Assembly: GCA_034409055.1 (NCBI GenBank)
Contig: DAOUMU010000452.1
Coordinates: 1-24,832, forward strand
Direction of reading: 5' to 3'
Origin: DAOUMU01 sp034409055
GTDB lineage: Bacteria > Chloroflexota > Anaerolineae > 4572-78 > J111
DNA: 24,832 nucleotides
Below the pieces are notes generated by a model, which was not told where the DNA came from, ran no database searches, and was given only the letters and a program-made list of their open reading frames with translations. Positions 20,759 through 24,832 of this stretch are shown here, in pieces. A program made the translations under genes and the position numbers. The first letter of the stretch is position 1; each line of letters starts with the position of its first letter.

Positions 20759-20927
20759 TGGTAATCCTGTTGTTTTTTGATGCCAGGTAGCATAGACTCC
20801 CAACTGACAAGTTGGCGTTGTGCTGGCGACAGAAATTATAGTCACTGTACGCTTTACGCTCAACGCTTAACGTTATCCCTATTAATCATCTACATTCACT
20901 TCTACATATCCAAGGAGAATAAATATC

Positions 20928-22793
20928 ATGTGTGGTATTGTTGGTTATGCGGGGCCGAAAAACGGTCCAACAATCGTTTTTGATGGCTTGAAAAAATTGG
21001 AATATCGTGGATACGACTCGGCCGGAATCGCCTCGGTGGTCAGTCCTGAGCTAAAAGGAGAAAATGACAAATTAGATATTCGCCGGGCTGAGGGCAAGCT
21101 GGTCAATTTGGAAGCCAAATTAAAAGAAACCCCCCTCTTGGGACAGTTAGCCATTGGCCATACCCGTTGGGCCACGCATGGCTCCCCTACCGAACGTAAT
21201 GCGCACCCTCACGCGGATGAGTCGAGTAATATAGCCGTGGTGCAAAATGGGATTGTAGAGAACTTTATCGCTTTGCGGTCCCAATTACAGCGGGAGGGAC
21301 ACGAATTCAAATCTGATACCGATACCGAGGTGATTACCCACCTGGTTGACAAGTTTTTGGCCGAGGGCAACGACCTGGTTAACGCCTGTCGCCTGGCCTT
21401 TGCCCAGTTGGAAGGGGCCCATGCCATTGCCGTGATCAGTAAACAAGAACCGGACCGGATTGTGACGGTTCGTCTGGGCAATGCCGGGGGCGTGATTGTC
21501 GGCCTGGGGCAGGGCGAAAACTATTTGGCCTCTGACATCCCGGCCATTTTGGAACACACCCAGCGGATGGTCTTTTTAGAAGATGGGGAGATGGCCGTCA
21601 TCACCGCCGACGAGGTCCAGTATTATAGCCAGCTCGATGGCACGCCCATCACCAAAAAAGCGACAGTGATCAGTTGGGACCCGGTCAGTGCGGCCAAAGG
21701 GCAATACCGGCACTTTATGCAAAAGGAGATCTACGAGCAGCCCCAGTCTATTCAAAGTACCATCCGGGGCCGGGTCGATTTCACCACCGGCCAGGTTACC
21801 CTGGAGGAGCTAACCCTGACCCCGGCCGAAGCCAAAGCCATCAACAAAATTGTGATTGTCGCCTGTGGCACCTCGGCCTATGCCGGTCAGGTAGGCAAAT
21901 TTATCATCGAGAAACTGGCCAGGGTGAACGTTTCGGTTGATTATGCCTCCGAGTTTCGCTACCGTGACCCCCTGCTGGATGATAAAACCGTGGTTTTGGC
22001 CATTACCCAGTCCGGGGAGACGGTGGATACCCTGGCCGCTATGGAAGAAGGCCGGTCTAAAGGGGCCAAACTGTGGAGTATCGTCAATGTGCAGGGTAGT
22101 ATGGCCCACCGCATCAGTAACGGGGCCATTTTGATGCAAGCCGGCCCGGAGATTGGCGTGGCCAGTACCAAGGCTTTTACGACCACCCTGACCGATTTGG
22201 TCATGTTAGGCATGTATCTGGGCCAGTTGCGGGGCACGCTTTCTGATGAAGAGAGCTATCGACTTGCGGCAGAACTGGCCCACCTGCCCGAAGTGGCCGG
22301 CGAGGTGCTGGCCAATGGCAACGATTACGATGGACTGGCCAGCCTGTACCACAACCGGGGTAATTTCCTCTTCCTGGGCCGGGGGTTTAACTATCCCATT
22401 GCCCTGGAAGGTGCGCTCAAGCTCAAGGAAATCAGCTACATCCACGCCGAGGGTTACCCGGCCGGTGAAATGAAACACGGCCCCATTGCCTTGATTGACG
22501 ACAACATGCCGGTCGTCTGTATCGTCACCCAGGATCACGTCTACGACAAAATGATCAGCCAGATCGAGCAAGTACGGGCCCGTAACGGCATCATCATCTC
22601 CCTGATCAACGAAGGGGATGAAGAGGTGGCCCGCAAATCAGACCACGTACTGACCATTCCCAAGGTCAATCCTTTACTCACCCCCATCATCTCGGTCATT
22701 CCTCTGCAACTCCTGGCCTACCATATGGCCGTCTGGCGCGGCGCCGACGTCGATCAGCCCCGCAACCTGGCCAAGAGCGTGACGGTGGAGTAA
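20928..22793 (+). CDS. glmS: Glutamine-fructose-6-phosphate aminotransferase
   Basis: The protein is 621 aa and makes glucosamine-6-phosphate from fructose-6-phosphate and glutamine, the first step to peptidoglycan amino sugars. Catalytic Cys2 is in MCGIVGYAG. The glutaminase domain (to about 240) has HTRWATHG and NGIVEN. Two SIS sugar-isomerase domains follow, with ACGTSAYAG, ITQSGETVDT, GPEIGVASTKAFTT and HAEGYPAGEMKHGPIALID. It ends in the standard PRNLAKSVTVE. An AAGGAG lies 11 nt upstream of the ATG. Control by the upstream ribozyme is expected. The stop codon is immediately followed by a repeat array. Confidence 0.97.
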   Translation: MCGIVGYAGPKNGPTIVFDGLKKLEYRGYDSAGIASVVSPELKGENDKLDIRRAEGKLVNLEAKLKETPLLGQLAIGHTRWATHGSPTERNAHPHADESSNIAVVQNGIVENFIALRSQLQREGHEFKSDTDTEVITHLVDKFLAEGNDLVNACRLAFAQLEGAHAIAVISKQEPDRIVTVRLGNAGGVIVGLGQGENYLASDIPAILEHTQRMVFLEDGEMAVITADEVQYYSQLDGTPITKKATVISWDPVSAAKGQYRHFMQKEIYEQPQSIQSTIRGRVDFTTGQVTLEELTLTPAEAKAINKIVIVACGTSAYAGQVGKFIIEKLARVNVSVDYASEFRYRDPLLDDKTVVLAITQSGETVDTLAAMEEGRSKGAKLWSIVNVQGSMAHRISNGAILMQAGPEIGVASTKAFTTTLTDLVMLGMYLGQLRGTLSDEESYRLAAELAHLPEVAGEVLANGNDYDGLASLYHNRGNFLFLGRGFNYPIALEGALKLKEISYIHAEGYPAGEMKHGPIALIDDNMPVVCIVTQDHVYDKMISQIEQVRARNGIIISLINEGDEEVARKSDHVLTIPKVNPLLTPIISVIPLQLLAYHMAVWRGADVDQPRNLAKSVTVE

Positions 22794-23134
22794 TCCGGCC
22801 GGGCATGGGGATGCCCCGCCTACGGGCGTTTCTGAAATCCGTAGCCCCGACCTCCCCATGCCGGGGCGACTCTATCGCGCAATCCGGCCGGGCATGGGGA
22901 TGCCCCGCCTACGGGTATTTCTGAAATCCGTAGCCCCGGCCTCCCCATGCCGGGGCGATCATTGGCCCTAGATTCCGTAGCCCCGGCATCCCCATGCCGG
23001 GGCGGTTCTATTCTGCAATCCGGCGGGGTATAGGGATGCCCCGCCTACGGGTGTTTCTGAAACCCGTAGCCCCGGCATCCCTATGCCGGGGCGACTCTAT
23101 CGCGTAATCCGGCGGGGCATGGGGATGCCCCGCC
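22792..23134. repeat. 89-bp tandem repeat array with inverted cores
   Basis: Full units begin AATCCGGC at 22792, 22881 and 23017, with a 48-bp half unit at about 22969-23016 and a partial unit at 23106-23134. The spacing between full neighbours is 89 bp. Each unit carries two opposed copies of GGCATGGGGATGCC-like palindromes, one before CGCCTACGGG and one after CCGTAGCCCC. It starts on the last two bases of the glmS stop codon. Its other end is read as the last codons of the terminase ORF. No conserved spacers exist, so it is not a CRISPR. Confidence 0.85.
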
Positions 23135-24545
23135 CATCGTGAAGCTGCACCTTCGCCGTTTCGGGCACCCCCCAGCGCAGGCCCCGCTCAATGGGTACGC
23201 CCTCGGCCAGCTCGTAGCCACAATGTTCGCATTGGAGGAAGAAGAACCACTCATCAGACCCCTCGTAATCTACCCGGTCCCGAAAATATCTAAACCGGCC
23301 CGTCTCAATCACCGCCAGAAAGTCGTTACCTAACCGGGCCTTGCTGCTGGCTGTGAAAGTGAACCCAAACACGCTCCGCTTGTAAGCCTTGACCAGCGCG
23401 TCGGTGATGCCCTGGCCTACACCGGTGCTGTCGACAATGACCGCTACCGGGTCCCATACTTTCAGGTAGGCCAGCAATCCGCTAAACAGGCTCGGCCTAC
23501 CAGGCACGTCCTGAAAATGCCGCGTGCCCTGGTCGGCCCAGCAGTCCACCGGTTCATAGCACGGCCCAATCAATGATGTTGTGGAAGCGGCATCCCCATG
23601 CCGCGACACCCGCACAATGGTACATATCGTGTAATCCCGGCCCGGATTGCTCAGCCCGGCAAAGGCATCGGTGGCCGCCTCGTCCTGCCCGCCCACGTCG
23701 ACCAGGGCCAGGTAAAGCTCACCCTCCTTCGGCACCTTCAGCCGGGGATGACGGCCCCGCATCAAGGCCCGGCGACGCTCCGGGAACAGGCCGGCCGCCA
23801 CGTCCACCGGTTCATTGAACAGCTCGGTCTTGACCGCCGGATGGTTACGGCCCTTCAAGCGTACCTGGTTGCGGACGAATTCGGCATAGGCCGGGTTCTC
23901 TGCCCCCACCTCCTCCGGCGAAACGACCCACACTCTTTTTACCCCGTCCCCTACTTCTAATTTCTCCAGCCGCTGCTTGACTTTCCACAGGTAATCGTTC
24001 GTAGTCCGGACCGTGCCCACGTAGAGCGCCGTCGCGTTCGTGCTCGCCCGCATCGGCGTAAACCGCCGCTCTACAATCGCCTCGACCTGGTCCTGGACCT
24101 CGTTGACAATCAGCAGCAGGTTAGCCGTCGCCCCTTCAGCCCGGGCTGAAGGATGGCCGGAGAAAAAAGCACACTGGGCCGCATCAATCCCCCGTCTGTC
24201 CGGCTTACTCTTTCGCCACCAGCGCGAACCCGTCAGCAGATTCGTCAGCCGGTTCTCCAGGCGAGTGATGCCCGTCGCCAACTGGCCACCAGTCGGGTAA
24301 GCGTGAACAATGCTCGCCTCGACCCGGTGAAACAGGGTCAGCAAAAAGGTAACCGTCTGGGCAACCGTCTCGTCTTTACCCGACTGGCGCGGGAAAATCC
24401 ATAGAAACTCAAGGCCCCGCTGGTGCAGGCAGGAATCAACCAGGGCGTCGGCGGGACCAACCTGGTAACTTCGGAGCGGCAGGCGGATCACCAAGGCCGA
24501 GAACCAGCGTACAGACGAAATAGCCCGCTTTAAGTATTTCCACAC
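23097..24545 (-). pseudogene. Phage terminase large subunit, probably C-truncated
   Basis: The ORF is 482 aa. The N-terminal packaging ATPase has the TerL Walker A form PRQSGKDE (52-59) and Walker B LLLIVNE (143-149), with Asn148 where Asp is usual and Glu149 kept. The C-terminal RNase H-like nuclease shows YLALVDVGGQDE (D283) and AVIVDSTGVGQG (D372), plus C439-x2-C442. TerL normally ends with an HDD-type metal motif and a further helix. Here the ORF passes into the repeat array after residue 470 and stops at GIPMPRRITR. The Walker B change and missing tail suggest a decaying prophage gene. No capsid, portal or integrase gene is in the window. The start is GTG at 24545, with GGAG 14 nt upstream, a poor spacing. 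Confidence 0.7.
24133..24152. repeat. Perfect 20-bp palindrome inside the terminase gene
   Basis: CCTTCAGCCCGGGCTGAAGG is fully self-complementary. It encodes PSARAEG on the minus strand, just before the Walker B strand. A second palindrome, GCGGCATCCCCATGCCGC (23588-23605), lies in the same gene and matches the core of the 22792-23134 array. Confidence 0.8.
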
Positions 24546-24563
24546 AGATAGATACCAGTCTCC

Positions 24564-24719
24564 TCATAGATCAAGTCCGAATTCCTCGCTATACTCGTCC
24601 AACGCTCGCTGAAACTCGCTCCAAATATCTCCTTCTCCACTCTCCCCAACTGCCTTTAAATCTCGCTCTAATCGTCCCAAACGCGACGTCAACCGGCCTT
24701 GCAGACAGGGCAATCGCAT
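24564..24719 (-). CDS. 51-aa ORF upstream of the terminase, same frame
   Basis: ATG (24719-24717) begins a 51-residue polar, helical sequence ending EEFGLDL and a TGA at 24566-24564. It is in the same frame as the terminase GTG, six codons downstream. No good ribosome site is seen. It may be a small phage protein, such as a small-terminase remnant. It may also be the former N-terminal part of the terminase, cut off by the TGA. No family is recognised. Confidence 0.35.
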   Translation of the reverse strand: MRLPCLQGRLTSRLGRLERDLKAVGESGEGDIWSEFQRALDEYSEEFGLDL

Positions 24720-24739
24720 AAGTTATGTCAAGGAAAGGG

Positions 24740-24767
24740 TTGACAAAAAGAAAGTGAAAAGTAAAAT
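24740..24767 (+). promoter_or_regulatory. Promoter of the gene at the right edge
   Basis: TTGACA (24740-24745), a 16-bp spacer and TAAAAT (24762-24767) lie 40 nt upstream of the ATG at 24807. It is divergent from the terminase ORF. Confidence 0.55.
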
Positions 24768-24806
24768 GATTGGTTTACTCTGATAATTCTTTACTGGAGG
24801 AAACTA

Positions 24807-24832
24807 ATGGCAGAACCCACTCCCTTTGACAT
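24807..24832 (+). CDS. 5' end of an unknown gene leaving the window
   Basis: ATG at 24807 has GGAGG (24796-24800) 6 nt upstream and a promoter at 24740-24767. The visible peptide is MAEPTPFD. This is too short to assign a function. Confidence 0.6.

Noticed and set aside
20770..20798. Possible second glmS promoter TTGTTT-N17-TAGACT
   Set aside because: It is a weak match inside the region after the ribozyme hairpin, and a better extended -10 promoter lies upstream.
20352..20863. Overlapping minus-strand and plus-strand frames of about 90-150 codons before glmS
   Set aside because: The region is the glmS ribozyme and a hairpin; no frame has a ribosome site or protein-like sequence.
22792..23134. 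Possible CRISPR array
   Set aside because: Units are adjacent 89-bp copies with internal palindromes and no unique spacers; no cas gene is present.
23573..23960. Plus-strand frames opposite the terminase
   Set aside because: They are antisense to the TerL nuclease region and have no ribosome site or family signal.

Overview
This 24.8 kb window is a bacterial chromosome segment, most likely from a Chloroflexota (Anaerolineae-like) genome. That assignment is inference. It rests on the mix of a mevalonate kinase, DtxR-FeoA fusions, a GAF protein with a short coiled coil, a large NACHT/cyclic-nucleotide protein, and many palindromic repeats between genes. No rRNA or other direct taxonomic marker is present.

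Region 1 (1-7781) is an iron-handling island. A near-perfect sigma-70 promoter followed by two DtxR-type operator palindromes leads into an overlapping three-gene feo operon. It encodes a membrane-anchored DtxR-FeoA-FeoA fusion, a stand-alone FeoB GTPase and a stand-alone FeoB membrane channel. A convergent ferritin-like protein, a soluble DtxR/IdeR-type regulator with the full set of iron ligands, and a P1B-4 (PfeT-like) metal-efflux ATPase follow. The same TTAG-N6-CTAA palindrome flanks the ATPase promoter, so import, storage and export look wired to one regulator.

Region 2 (7789-12066) holds a 1303-residue signalling protein on the minus strand: cNMP-binding domain, NACHT NTPase, TPRs, a second cNMP-binding domain and a class III nucleotide cyclase in one chain. 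It has a consensus promoter and a leader made of a duplicated ~91-bp hairpin repeat. A tRNA-Lys(UUU) with its own promoter is divergent from it.

Region 3 (12118-20242) is mostly housekeeping: a small cysteine-rich conserved-looking protein, a membrane protein translationally overlapping mevalonate kinase, a GAF protein, ftsY, a lipoprotein, scpB with an rluB-type pseudouridine synthase, and cmk with plsC. Intergenic spaces are filled with inverted repeats, and cmk runs into a degenerate minisatellite.

Region 4 (20243-22793) is glmS preceded by a glmS self-cleaving ribozyme. The ribozyme's P2 element carries a ~104-nt insertion that includes a GGATGAA triplication.

Region 5 (22792-24832) starts with an 89-bp repeat array abutting the glmS stop codon. 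The array runs into the 3' end of a minus-strand phage terminase large subunit that looks C-terminally truncated. A 51-codon ORF lies in the same frame upstream of it, and a new plus-strand gene begins at the window edge.
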